A stretch of 64,000 nt of DNA, from the NCBI RefSeq assembly GCF_004664715.2, contig NC_051071.1, positions 8,869,410 through 8,933,409 on the forward strand. The letters are read 5' to 3'. A program made the translations under genes and the position numbers. This stretch comes from Peromyscus leucopus (Eukaryota; Chordata; Mammalia; Rodentia; Cricetidae). Below the pieces are notes generated by a model that did not search any database, had not been told where the DNA came from, and worked only from the letters and a program-made list of their open reading frames with translations. This document shows positions 1 through 11,130 of the stretch, in pieces; the stretch's first letter is position 1; each line of letters starts with the position of its first letter.

Positions 1-386
1 AGTAAGGTCCCTCTCTGCCAGTTTGTGCTTGTGGCAGAGAGCCCTTTCTTGTACACCTTATGTAAAGGAATTATGTCTAGGAGGGAGATTCTTCTGATGG
101 GACCCATTAAAGACTTCTTTAAAAAGTTAAGAGTTTTCATGATGAAATTTGGGTACAGTCTCATAAATGTTAATTGGGCACTCAAATTTTCATTTCATTT
201 TGTGTTTTTAACTGATTAATATGTAGTAGAAAAGCAGAAGTTAAGCCAGGTAAAGAAACAGAAGGATTAAAGGAAGGTTAAAAATGATATCCCCAGCAGA
301 GGGCCGGAGAGTAGAACTGATGAAAATTGGATCTTTAATCTTTTCATCACTTTTCTTACTTTAGTAGAATACACAGATGAATTTGT
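1..386. other. Unique sequence, no gene seen
   Basis: I see no repeat family, splice-flanked open frame or RNA gene here. The 64-codon frame at 25-219 (plus) is rich in Phe, Leu and Met, as expected from AT-rich noncoding DNA, and matches nothing I know. Confidence 0.5.
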
Positions 387-401
387 TGTGTGTGTGTGTG
401 C

Positions 402-447
<46 letters not shown>
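387..447. repeat. GT-then-CA microsatellite
   Basis: A run of GT dinucleotides (387-400) is followed after four bases by a CA run (405-447) on the same strand. The two runs are reverse complements, so this is an inverted microsatellite that can fold back as a hairpin as well as adopt Z-DNA. The 116-codon frame that starts in it is a repeat artefact. Confidence 0.95.
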
Positions 448-449
<2 letters not shown>

Positions 450-1629
450 TTAAAACATTGCGTAGGGACTTACACAGTGTTTGGGAATGCTGGTAGGAGG
501 ACAACGGCATGCTTGCCTATGTGCTCTCTCTCCCCCATAGGAAAAGGACGCCATTTGCATCTCATCATTTCCCAAGTTGTAGATACAGTTTGCGGCCTCT
601 GGTTTGTCATTCTGAAAATTTTTCACAGGCGGTGCAGTAAGGAGTACAGGCCCATTCTATCAGCTCACATGCACCAACAGATTAAAGATGAATCTGGAAA
701 AACACCCTCTCCTCCGAGAGTCATATCAAGCAGTGTTTAAATTAAATAATTTGCATGGTGTGGGGGAATAAAGCTTTTGTAGCAGTATGTGGAGGTTATC
801 TTCCCTTGGGAAATTCGTGCCATTTAGTACAATCTGGTGCATGCCAATGAGACACAGGCATGCATCCACTCATGAGAAGATGGATTTTATTTTACATCTA
901 AATGTATTTATTTCTCTGCATCATCTTCCATTTTATATTTGTGTCAAGGGGGAAACAGGAGGCAAACTACTTGTGAAATGTTGAGGTCATTAAGATCCGA
1001 GCAGCAGCAAGGCGATGTCTTGAATGATTAGGCAAGAGAAAGGTTGGTGCCTGCTGGCACAGAGCCAGGTACCCAACAGCTCCTCCGGGGAATATGGCTG
1101 TCATCACAAGTTCAGCCAATGTTTGATTTTGCTCCCAGATCATTGCCTGGTGAAGAAAGAGGGGCCATTCCTATGATGAGACAATGTGAGTGGGTAAGCC
1201 ACAAGTAGTTATATTAGTTGATTTGTTTCTACTTGTTCTGTTCTACCAGTATCCAATCTGAACTGGATACTAAGGAGATCATTTTTAGTGAGTAACTCAT
1301 TCCTCCATAGGCTGATGCAGTCTTACCCTCATCAATGGAGAAAGAGCACAGCTGGTCACAGGAAGGACTGTGAATGAAATACTAAGGAGAGAGACGTTGG
1401 GAGTTATGGGGGAAGGAAAAACAGAAGTCCACTTAAGTACAGAGAAGTTTTAAAGGTCCTGTTTTTGAAAATTGACTTAAGACTAGAGTGAAGTGTTTTC
1501 CTTCCATTTCAGGTTAGTTTAATACTCCTTAGGCCACTCTTTTATTCCTTACTTAAAAGAAGTCTTAGGAAAGACGAGGAGCAGGTACCAGCACTCCAAA
1601 TTGCTTCCCATCTCATCGACAGCCATGCT
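448..1629. other. Unique sequence, no gene seen
   Basis: About 1.2 kb without a repeat that I recognise. Frames are short (the longest here is 65 codons at 787-984) and have no conserved look. Nothing regulatory stands out. Confidence 0.45.
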
Positions 1630-1975
1630 ACTTTGGCATATTGCTGCTGCCATGACAAGATACTACAGACCCAGTGGCATAAGTGACAGACTGATTTAGT
1701 CTCACTTCCAGAGTCTGTAAATCTGGGGTTATGTGCTGCCAGAGTTAGCATCTCCCAAGGCCTCTGCTTTTGCTTTACAGGTAGCTAACTTTTCCCCATG
1801 TGTAAATGTCTGCTTTAGATAAGCATGGCCCTCATGCCACCTGAAAAGCCAGCACAAAGCTCCCACTGCCAGTTTTAGAGTGACCTTATCTCCAGCTACA
1901 GTCGCCTTCTTCTACTCCAGTACCTGGATGTCCACTCGTGAATTTGGAGAGTACACCACTCAGTCCACACAACTG
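1630..1975 (-). mobile_element. Old MaLR/MLT1-like LTR remnant
   Basis: Read on the minus strand, this stretch follows in order blocks that I recall from MLT1-type ERVL-MaLR LTRs. These are a block equivalent to the 'deduct, ground-water' style U3 segment around 1900-1960 and a tail around 1630-1720 in which a 'gctgctg...acaagata...agtggcataa' pattern matches the MLT1 end on the opposite strand. It is highly diverged, as expected for a pre-rodent insertion. The alternative is chance similarity in unique DNA. Confidence 0.4.
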
Positions 1976-2394
1976 TTCTGCAGACTATTTGGCAGAACAG
2001 TGATTTTTTTTCCCACTCATCTTTTGCTAGCTTAATTAGAGATTTACTCAACCTTCATTCTCTTCTGCATTTTTATTAGTAGCTGAAAGTACTGTATTCA
2101 ACTATTGGAGTGTTGTGTTTTATTATCTTAAAAAGTAGGATCCAGAAAGGGGTTGAAGCTTATTTATGGAAACAAATATTACCTGATTTTTTTTCTTTTA
2201 GGAAGGAAGTCTTTCCGCCCCACTGTTAGAATACCTGGCAGCCTGGTATCGTTTTATCACAGGGGTTATAAAGCAATTATGAGGCAGCTGTGCTATATGC
2301 CAACTGGCCTAGAATTTCGCCACGTTGTTTTCCTGATATGCAGCCATCCCCTGTATATCGTGGATATTAGAACTCCCACGAGTTACTGAGAGTA

Positions 2395-2485
2395 TTGAAA
2401 TAGTACATATACATGCTTAACATGGTACCTGGCTCATAGTCATTGCTCAGTAAACATGTATCTAATACTTGTAATAACTAGACAT
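2395..2485 (+). mobile_element. MIR-like SINE fragment
   Basis: The stretch around 2415-2465 matches the 3' part of MIR, the 'gtacctggctcatag' block followed by 'gctcagtaaacatgta'. In MIR this is the 'gtgcctggcacatagtaggtgctcaataaatg' segment. Divergence is high, which is normal for this ancient family. The 5' part is not recognisable. Confidence 0.5.
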
Positions 2486-2951
2486 TTTCATTTCATTGTA
2501 TCATGGTGTTGGACAAGATGCAATGTCTTGCCTGGGTTTCCTTTGCTTACATACTATTTCTTGAGCTAGTGGTATGTTCTTTCTCTGTTGTTTGAGTGGA
2601 CCTTGGTAGAGACTTGAATTTGCAAGCTGTGGACATTGTACCAATAGACTTTAATATCTTCTTTTGTTTTCTTCAATACAAGTTCTATGCCACAAAGCAG
2701 AAGAAAGAGTTAAAAGGACCATAAAGAAAAGTGACTTGGGTCTTCTGATAGTTTTTGTGATTCTTTATGGAGCATCTCAGGCTGTACCACACAGGTGCAA
2801 AACTGTTGTCCTGTAGTTTGTAGCTGCAATAGTCAGTAGTGTCTCCCCGTCTCCTGGAGACAGTGTTTCAGCCTCTGAGTCTGGAAGGCCCAGATACATA
2901 ATTCAGTCTGTGGGCTGGGCTGTCAATTGGAATAGGCAAAAGGCCATTTAA

Positions 2952-2998
2952 AATGCTTTGCAATGAGTCAAACTCATTTTATGATTTGGCAAAGCATT
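2952..2998. repeat. Imperfect inverted repeat (hairpin)
   Basis: AATGCTTTGC (2952-2961) is repeated exactly in inverted orientation at 2989-2998. Just inside it, AATGAGT (2962-2968) is inverted at 2972-2978. This gives a two-part stem of 7 and 10 bp with a 3-base loop and a 10-base one-sided bulge. It could be a regulatory palindrome, the core of a decayed transposon end pair, or chance. Confidence 0.75.
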
Positions 2999-4107
2999 GC
3001 CATTAGCCCTCACAAAGCTGTGTGTACTGTAATCACCACACATCAGCAATACTTTACTCTCAAGTTCCTTGAGACACTCACCTGCTTAGAAATAAAATGG
3101 TGACCAAAGAAATACAAGTATCATTTCAAATGACATTTCTGAAGCAGCTTTTGATTTCATAAAATCCTACGAAAATCTATACCAAAATCCTGCCCTTGAA
3201 TTGTGAGAGAAGCTGGAGGGTAGAAATACATTTTAAATCAGATAAAAAACCAAGGTGCAGGAGGCTCAGGCAAAATGGTAAAGACAGACAGACAACCAAT
3301 GTTCCATCAGCATTCTTTCCATGGGTATCACCCTGGTGGGATCTGAGTTTCTTATTCTCTGTCCTTCCATAAGCCTCTGAGACATATGCCATCTGCAGGT
3401 TGTAGTTGAGCAGTGGAATAAGACTGTTGGGGTAAACCCTAGGATCTGGGCTCCACTACAGTCTGTGGCAGTTTACTGTCTGTAGGTGAATGAAAATAAG
3501 AATCACCTGGGAGAAATCTTACCTCATCCTCTCTTACACATTTAAAAAAGGAAAAGAAAAGCACATGCATGTCCATATTTAAATTCCCCTGCAGAGAGTC
3601 TTTAACAAACAATAAAACAATAAAAATAAACTTGAGAGTCATTTTAGTAATTTTCAATCCAGAAAGTCCATTTTAAGGCCAAAAGGAATTCTGTGTACAT
3701 ACACTGTAAACAAGGTTAAAGGTAGAGTGGAGAGCTTTCAGACATGAGAAAAAATAAATTGTACAACAGAAAAAAGTGAATATAGGATACAAGTGGGTAG
3801 TTAATGGGTGGAATGAGAATGGCGAATAAACATGGGAAATGAAGGTGAAATTTTTCAATGAGACACCGTACATTATATTGCTAAATTTTGTTATGGAAAA
3901 TATTTAGAGTCCATGAGCTGTGGAGAAATGGGTCCCCTTTTACATTCATAGGCAAGAGTAGAATATGGCATAGCCTTTTGGTAGGGCTGTATTTCAGTAA
4001 ATCTTAAAAATTTATAAGCATAGATATCTAAACTATAAATTCCATTTTTAGACATCTACATTACAAAACAATTTGCATGTAAATGGAGATAATGTATAGG
4101 GATGACC
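2999..4107. other. Unique AT-rich sequence
   Basis: No repeat or gene recognised. Minus-strand frames of 66-72 codons at 3177-3873 are Phe/Leu-rich chance frames. A weak CTCF-like match (12 of 14 core positions, minus strand) is at 3386-3399. Confidence 0.4.
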
Positions 4108-4164
4108 ATATGAATATATATATACACGTATATATATTTGGGAAATACAATATAGTTGGGAATA

Positions 4165-4222
<58 letters not shown>

Positions 4223-4232
4223 GGAAATACAA
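4108..4232. repeat. Duplicated TA microsatellite unit
   Basis: Two units share the same borders. Each begins ATATGAATATATATA and ends TATATATATTTGGGAAATACAA less its outer bases; unit 1 is 4108-4150 and unit 2 is 4162-4232. Unit 2 has expanded its central TA run to about 25 repeats, while unit 1 keeps a short interrupted run. This fits a local tandem duplication followed by expansion of one copy. Confidence 0.85.
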
Positions 4233-4908
4233 GATGAGAACTAAAAACAACTGTGGTTTACTTATAATATAAAATACCTTCTATCCATTAGAAATGATAG
4301 CTTTGGATAGATTTAGATAAAAAATCAACAAAATATGAAGTGAAAAACAAATAAAACATTGTGGATAACTGTATAGTTGACTTATAGAAAACATGTACAC
4401 AGATGAATTATAATAGAGACTGTAAAGATGTGCCTACCTTAAAAAACACTGTGAGGGACAGCTATTGGATGTATGGTGAGGGCATCTGTTCATATTCCCA
4501 CTTATATTGATAGATATGTTGGTTTTTAATTATAAGCAAATATTATGTTTTCATTTTAATGTGACTATCTCCAAAGTTACTAAAAATGTTGATAAATTTT
4601 ATGTGAAAATATAGATAATGGATGAAAACTTTGAAGGTGAAAATTTCCTTTCTAATTTATACATATGTCATCTGTTAAATATTCTATAATGAGAATTCAT
4701 TACTGATATCTTCTGAATAAAAATTCCAAATGTTGGGACCAGGAGCTCAGTTTGGGAAGCTCCTGAGACAGTCTGACAGTTAGCTGAGCCTGAAGAGATA
4801 TAACTGAGGAGACCCACCTCTAATGAGTCAAAGGCAATGTGGGTATTAGAATTGGAACCTGCCTAGAAAGGTTGCTTAAGTTCTGAAGGTGAATTTTGGA
4901 GAGTACCC
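4233..4908. other. Unique AT-rich sequence
   Basis: No gene, SINE or LTR recognised in this stretch, which separates the TA repeat from a T-rich tract. Confidence 0.4.
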
Positions 4909-4936
4909 TTTTTTTTTCTTTTTTTTTTTTTTTTTT
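4909..4936. repeat. Poly-T tract
   Basis: T tract interrupted by a single C. It could be the reverse-strand A tail of a retroposon, but no SINE or LINE body is recognisable downstream of it on the minus strand. Confidence 0.8.
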
Positions 4937-5043
4937 CATTTCATGCCATGAGTCCTAACTCAGCATGCCTCTTCGGCTTCCTGATTTTCAGTCCATTCTA
5001 ATAAGTGTTCTGGTAAGCAGAAAGGGTCTGCTCTCTTTGGTGA

Positions 5044-5619
5044 GTGTTACATGCTTGTGGAATCTCCTGTATTCTGTGTTTCTTGTTTGCGCTGCATGAG
5101 ATGGGTGTTCTAATTTCAAACTCAGTGGCAGCCGAGTTTGTACAGGATGGTTTGCAGTTAACCTGTGGGACAGCAGCAGAGAGCCCAGGGCTGATTCCCC
5201 GCCTCTTCGGTCCTTCTGTCTCGGTTTTTCTTTCTGTGAGGGACACAGCACAGAGTGTTCAGGTCATTGAAATCTTTGAAAAGAGATATGATTACCTTTC
5301 ACATATAAGTGCCTTCTTTTCCTGTATCTATCCTTGGAAAGCAAGGCCAGATGTGCGCGTTTTTAAAAAGAACCTTGAATTAATCTGCATAACTGAACAA
5401 TCCAAGTGCCTGCTTCCTGTCTTTCCGACATGTAGGTATGCACACCAAATGTTTGTCCACTTAATGAAACCTTCAGTTTTGCATTTCAGAGCAGTTAGCA
5501 CTTGCTCAGCATCGTTTCCTCTGGTAAGAGCTGTGGCATCTGATCCATTTTCCTTTTCTGCTCCCTGGTTCTCTGTAGTCCCGTTCTACCATCTGCCCTT
5601 TATACACTTCCCATTTTGA
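5044..5619 (+). other. 191-codon open frame, coding status doubtful
   Basis: This is the longest frame in the window that is not made of a microsatellite. Its protein is mixed in composition, with several Cys and Phe, a hydrophobic start (residues 1-25) and a hydrophobic C-terminus. I recognise no domain. No promoter, splice-site pair or poly(A) signal makes it a convincing gene. With thousands of frames over six readings of 64 kb, one of this length by chance is not surprising. It could be an exon fused to read-through intron sequence, but that is speculation. Confidence 0.12.
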
Positions 5620-5639
5620 GGTTAGATTATAGGTAAATT

Positions 5640-6120
5640 GTTACATCCCTTGATGGTTACTAAGGAACTACCCAGTAGCGAACATTATAATATATACATT
5701 TGTGGCTTGTTTGTATCTTGAGGGTCTTTGTTATTTTCCATATGTTGAAAGCTCAATGAAGCTAGAATACCTAACCTTTTCATCATTAAATGTACCCTGG
5801 ATTCAACTTCCCTTGCTTCAAAAGCAGCTGAAGGAATGGTAACTGTTGTAAAGAATGAAAAAACTCTTTAATAATTAGAATTCATCTACAACTAGAACAT
5901 TGTATTAATTACACATTGTCGTCTCATGGAGAGTCACAAAACCAATTGTGCACGTCTGTATTCAGAGATTTGTAGACAGAAGACAACGTAAACATAGAAA
6001 TGTTAAAAGCTGCTCAAGTGGAACCTGCAAAGAAGATAACAAGAAGGATTCTGTTCTCTGTATGATTTGTGAACAATGCTAAGTAAATATTCATCATTAA
6101 TATATAATAACTGTTGCTTT
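5640..6120. other. Unique sequence, no gene seen
   Basis: AT-rich, without recognisable repeats or protein-like frames. Confidence 0.4.
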
Positions 6121-6560
6121 TGGCAGTTCACTTTTCATTTAATTTGATAATGTGTCCAGTAAATGAAGTGGTACAGGCTACAGTGTTTTACCAACACAAT
6201 TGCATATTTTCAATCATTGTTAAATGAAGGCAGCTCAAGGCAAAGCTCTAACCCCCACTAGTTTTGTGTGTGATAAAAAGAGAAGGCGCTATCAATCTTT
6301 ATTGTCTGTCTCGCTTACTGTAATTGCATTCAATAGTCCACTGATTCTGTTGTCTGTGCTAATGTCAGGGATAGAGGAGGCCAGATGCTCAGACTTCATC
6401 ATACGCATCCAGTGGCCACTTTGATGCGTTGGCAGCGAGTCACTGGGTTTGATGATAAATTGTTAACACTATAGATTATGAACAGCTGAACACTGCAAGT
6501 ATACACGGAGGAAACTTCTTACCTTGTTTTAAATCTGGCATCATGATGCTAGCTAAAGGG
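6120..6560. promoter_or_regulatory. Candidate conserved noncoding block
   Basis: Repeat-free sequence of balanced composition containing TAATT-type and CAATCATT homeodomain-like words, several TGTCAG/TGATAAA words and a few CpGs around 6270-6440 in an otherwise CpG-poor setting. This is the usual look of a mammalian conserved noncoding element, but conservation cannot be seen from one sequence. The call is inference only. Confidence 0.2.
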
Positions 6561-6635
6561 CATGTCATGTATTATTCAGATGCATCTTGCACTGGAAATG
6601 TGCCAATGACTCATTGTGTCCCCATGAATAGTAAA

Positions 6636-6666
6636 AGCAACAACAACAACAGCAACAACAACAAAA
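6636..6666. repeat. CAA microsatellite
   Basis: Run of CAA triplets with one CAG interruption, ending in a short A run. No SINE body is attached on the 5' side. Confidence 0.9.
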
Positions 6667-7916
6667 ATCCACAGTGATTTGAACATGACATTAATGTTCC
6701 CAGGATTATGAAAAGCATTTTGAAATCCCATTTAATAGTTTTGATTATCTAATCAACATGAAGAAAGCATCTGAGTTGTATTCAGGTTCAACTCATATTC
6801 AATCATATACTCCTTGGTCACTTCTGTTATTTTAGGCCAGAATGAAGATGTTTTCTACAAACAAACCTGTTTTTCATTAGTTAAAACCCACCTTTTTTTG
6901 CATGTAAAGAGACATAAATTAGAGCTGGGGTGAAAGCAACATGCTGCAATTTTTGTTAAAATTTTGTTTCATATAATTTCAATTGCTCTCAAGAGATGGG
7001 ATGCAGGCTATTTGCAAAGGCTATAATATGTCTTATTTTTATGAGTCCATGTGACAGTTGTGAAAGTTCGGAATTGTGATTCTTCAGTTATTGGGCATCT
7101 ATTAAAGATGCTTTAAGAGACTGAGATATCCATACCCTGGATAACAACCCACTCTAAAGACACCAAGCAGTTGCCCTATTTTTTATGGAAAATTCTGCAT
7201 GCAACCAAAGACTAGCCTTTCTCCATGAAAGGATTACTCTCGAAACCTTTGATCATTGAAATAACGTGTAATAAGTACTTGTTCATATAGAGTCAGCATG
7301 ACTCAGTATACATGGTATAGATAATATAGATCTTATAATAGATAATATAGACAATATAGACTCTATATTATAGACTGAGACAAAAAAAATGTCTTTTGCC
7401 TAACTAGTATGTTTTCCTTTTTAGTTAATGAAAAATTTATAACTCATTGTGTGTAACTTTTTCCTGTTCTGGCAATTAAACCCCAAACTCAGTCTTGTTA
7501 CTTCTATAGTAGAGATTTTACTGAGTTCTTTCTTTCCATCTCTCCTTAAAACTTTTCTTGTTACTCTGTGTTGTTTTTCATGTTCATCTCTTATTGGCAG
7601 GACTAGTTTGTAAGGTGATGGATATCTGAAAAAGGGAGCAAGGAACAGGTTTTAGTGGCAGAGTCCTAAAATATGTAACCGTAGCATTGGAGTAAAGATA
7701 GGTCAGTCATGCGACCCTAAAGGATTCTTGCTGATGGGTGAAATCATGTGTATCTCTCTTAGAGTCATGTCCTCATTTTTAAAATGTGGGTATAATAAAA
7801 TCATCTAATCTATAAGATTATGGTAAGTATTCTATTCATTTATATGAAATAAGCATGTGGCAATGACCTCTTCATAAGAACTCTGGGATGAAAAGACAGC
7901 ATAAATATAAGACCAG
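6667..7916. other. Unique sequence, no gene seen
   Basis: No gene recognised. Around 7310-7385 the words ATAGATAATATAGA and ATATAGAC recur five or six times in direct and inverted form, a degenerate AT-rich cluster. Confidence 0.4.
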
Positions 7917-8075
7917 GGGCTGGGGAGATTTGATTCCTAGCACTCATTGAGTGGCTCATAACCATCAGTAACTCTTGTTTTAAGGGATTCAATGCTCTCT
8001 TCTGGCTTATGCAGGCACTGTATACTTGTGGTGCACATACCAAAAAAAAAGCAGTAAACACATATATACAAGGAA
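7917..8075 (+). mobile_element. B2 SINE
   Basis: The sequence opens with the B2 tRNA-like head (GGGCTGGGGAGATTTG at 7917). It continues with the 'cccagcaaccacatggtggctcacaaccatc' block as 'ctagcactcattgagtggctcataaccatcag', then 'tgctctcttctggc...gcaggcactgtatac', and ends in an A-rich tail near 8042. It is shorter than full B2 because the A/B-box region between head and body is deleted. Such elements are transcribed by RNA polymerase III when intact; this copy lacks the promoter part. Confidence 0.85.
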
Positions 8076-8689
8076 GAGGAGGAGGAAGTGTGACTTACAT
8101 GTCCTGGCTTACTTTACATGGAACCTGAAATTACAATTAGCCCTTATCTCCTTCTGATTTGATTCTATAACCAGGTCCTACTTTCTGCAAGTGATACACA
8201 AAATAGGTTTACTCATTTAATTAATCAGGGTGAACTCTTCATTTTGTAAAAATTCATCGTTTCAGCTTATATTTGAGGAATCAGGCTTTTCTACATGGAA
8301 TAATCATTAAAAGCTAGATTTACACAAGAGCTGTAGGTACTCCTTCTTGGCCTAAAGGAGGATGTGGCTCTTCATTCCACATAAGAAGGAATTCAGCCCA
8401 TTTGGGCATTTCTTCCTCTAGTTTGGATATTATTTTGATCTGTGTTTTGTTCTGCTCCTGGTTTTCTTCATTTCAGTGGCTTTACCTTTTCACAGTCACC
8501 TCTGCTCACTATCAGTACTCAATCACTTTCTGTGCTAGAGTGCTACAGTACCCATGTCCTGACTTCAATTCCTTCCTTGCCCTTAGTATACACTCAACCC
8601 AATGACTCCATTAAGTCTGGGGCCTGTAAATGCTGTTTACAGACTGGTAGCTCCCATACTTCTGTCTTCAGTGTGAACTCTTGTTGCTT
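8076..8689. other. Unique sequence with small forkhead-like palindrome
   Basis: No gene recognised. CTGTAAA at 8624-8630 is inverted at 8636-8642 (TTTACAG) with a 5-base spacer, giving two everted forkhead-like words. Frames at 8402-8699 have no protein similarity that I recognise. Confidence 0.4.
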
Positions 8690-9213
8690 GAATTTCTAAA
8701 GGTCTTATAAATAAAAAACCTGGAACCAGATATTGGGGTAAATGCTGAAAGATCAGAAAGACAAAGGAACAAGTCTCACCTCACCAACTCCACGAATTCT
8801 CTGACTGAAATCCTCTGAATCCTCACCCAAAAGGCTCCAGCCAAAAAAGCCTTTAGTTCCTGTCTCCTCATGCCTTATATACATTTCTCCACCCTGCCAT
8901 ATTACTTCTTTCTTAGTGCTGGGATTAAAGGCATGTGTGCTTCCCAAGCAAAGGCATGAGATCTCAAGTGCTAGAATTAAAGGCGTGTGCTACCACTAGG
9001 CAGTGGTAGCTCTGTTTCTCTCCAAAACTGAGTCAATCTCATGTAGTCCATGGTGGCTTTGAACTCACAGAGATCCAGGTGGATCTCTGCCTCCTGAGTG
9101 CCAGGATTAAAGGTGTGTGCTACCACTATCTGGCCTCTATGTTTAGTCTAGTGGCTTGTTCTGTTCTCTGATCTTCAGCCAAATTTTATTAGGGTGCACA
9201 CTACATCACCACA
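8690..9213 (-). mobile_element. Solo LTR carrying B1-derived segments
   Basis: On the minus strand the element starts TGTGGTGATGTAGTGTGC at 9213. It passes through a U3 with B1-like sequence (9025-9137, plus fragments at 8918-8938 and 8970-8998), has a TATATAAGG box near 8874-8882, and ends near 8690 after a 'ccaatatctggttccagg' block. This order matches a retroviral-type LTR common in cricetid genomes in which B1 sequence was captured into the U3. No internal viral genes are adjacent, so it is a solo LTR. Family name not assigned. Confidence 0.65.
9025..9137 (-). mobile_element. B1 body inside the LTR
   Basis: GAACTCACAGAGATCC followed by a CTCTGCCTCCTGAGTGCC block and GATTAAAGGTGTGTGC is the B1 SINE in reverse orientation. 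It appears to be an integral part of the LTR consensus rather than an insertion in this copy, because I recall the same arrangement in other copies. Confidence 0.75.
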
Positions 9214-10350
9214 GTCTGTCTCTCGGGACTTCATATGTCACTGTTGATTTGCTGTCCTACCATAAATGCATAGGAAGTATCTAGCACTTGTCATGCCCTA
9301 CCCCGAGGCCTTCACATCCCCTTTCACCCATATTTCAGGTACGTTCCCTACACATGTTCCCATAGCCTTCAGCATCCTTGTGTTTTGTGTTCTTCAAAGA
9401 TGATCATTGTCTGAATAGTTTCTTTGTTTGTTTTTGTGATTAACATACAAGCGTCAGAAGAACACACGCATTCTCATCGTTTTCACACCTGTTCATAGAG
9501 TTGTGCATACTGCCTAATACTGCAGCCTGGAGTCACACCACCTAGTTTTGAACGCTCACACTGACACCACCTGGCTGTGTCATTTCACACCAGTTGCTTT
9601 GTTCTGTGATAGCAGAACTACTGTCGTGTCTGCTTATTCTGTTGTGAAGAAAGCACGTAAAACGTGTACGATTAGCACGGCTCTCCTGAGTTAAAACTGC
9701 CCTGTGCTGTACATATTCTGTGAAAAGATACACAATTCTCCTCCTGTTGATAATTTTGAATTTTACAATAAGATCTTATAACATTTTTCTTTTTCTCTAA
9801 GAAAAATAATTATGGTATTCATAATGTTCAAACAAATCATGTTGTCATTCAAGTGTCTAAAGCTGATGCATTAAATCTGAAACATTACTTTGTCATTTTT
9901 GCCACATTAGCTCAGGCAACAAAAACGGTGAGAACTTGTTGACCTTTTACCTTTATATAATATTGGAGGTTGATGATTATTTCCCTCTGATTTAATTATA
10001 GCACCTTTAGGGAAGTGTCAAAGATACAGCTGAGCAAAATGAAGAAGAACTAGTTGTAATCCCTAATATTTTATTTGTGATTCCAGACTGATTTTTTACA
10101 TTATGATATGTAATTTTTACATTATGATATGTATGTTGGCACCATCTTCCTGTGCTTTCCTGAAAGAGGGGCTTGTAGAAACTGGTGGATCTGAGAAACA
10201 ATCTGGGATCATCAATATTATTATTGTAATTGAATTGCTATATTGAAATTGATTTTTTTCAAAGTTTGCTGAGTAAGTTTGAAACACAATTGATTTTTAA
10301 AGTAGAATCCTAGTATCTTGGTAAACAAAGTTTTTGTACAAGTTTTAGAA
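9214..10350. other. Unique sequence, no gene seen
   Basis: AT-rich DNA with no recognised repeat. A short direct duplication is visible near 10091-10132 (the word TTTTTACATTATGATATGTA occurs twice about 24 bp apart). Frames are short. Confidence 0.4.
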
Positions 10351-10351
10351 A

Positions 10352-10429
<78 letters not shown>
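10351..10429. repeat. TA/GA compound microsatellite
   Basis: A TA run (10351-10402) passes directly into a GA run (10402-10429). The 70-codon frame through it is an artefact of the repeat. Confidence 0.95.
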
Positions 10430-10432
<3 letters not shown>

Positions 10433-10599
10433 TGTTGCCTGATAAAGATCATTTCACATATCTCTTTCCAACTGGATGGCTTTTACTCTTCCTCATCTTA
10501 TTGCATTGTAGAGGATGTCTGGTAAAGTGAGGGAATAGTAGTAGAACCCCTGACCATGTTCCAATCTGGCAAGGAACATTTTCAGTACATATGTTAAAT

Positions 10600-11128
10600 A
10601 CCATGCTAGTTGTGAGTTTTGGTTGATAAGATACCAGGTTGAGATAGTTGCCCTCTATTTCTAGTGTTTTGATTCTGTTGTCTTTTTAATTAATGGTTCA
10701 ATGTTACATTTTATCAACTCTTTACCCTTTTACTCTACTGCTTTTCTGTTTTATTATGCTCACTTAATGCATTTTGCTGATTAGTTTTCAAATATAAAAA
10801 GGAAATTAGTATTTTAATTATAATTAGCATAAAATTTTTTGAACATAATGTATTCTCTTTTTATATGTTGTTTGTGTTCAGCTTACTAATTTTTTAAATA
10901 GAGTTTCTGTCTATACTCATAAGTAATTACTAGCCTGTAGTTTTCTATTGTTTTTGCTTCATTATTTTTTCTGGTATTTGAGGCTCTGTTATTAGGTATG
11001 TATATATTTACATTTGCCACATCTTTCTGATAAGTCGAATCTTTTGCTATTATTTTCATTTGCCTTATTGGGTCAATTCTTTATCTTTCTTTGAAAAGAA
11101 TTATTAGTATGTATTAATTCTATAAATG
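10600..11128 (-). mobile_element. Old LINE-1 ORF2 remnant
   Basis: Read in reverse, several blocks follow LINE-1 ORF2 order. 'TTTGAGGCTCTGTTATTAGG' near 10977-10996 with 'ACATCTTTCTGATAAGTCGA' near 11019-11038 is the best match, preceded by 'CCCTCTATTTCTAGTG' near 10651. It is strongly decayed with no open frame, as for an ancient LINE-1. It is cut off at the rodent repeat starting at 11131. Confidence 0.55.
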
Positions 11129-11130
11129 TC

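Noticed and set aside
390..740. 116-codon frame starting in the CA repeat
   Set aside because: Its N-terminal third is a His-Thr translation of the CA repeat, and the rest shows no domain or codon-level sign of coding.
3386..3399. CTCF-like site
   Set aside because: Only 12 of 14 core positions match, with a mismatch near the core end; kept only as a note.
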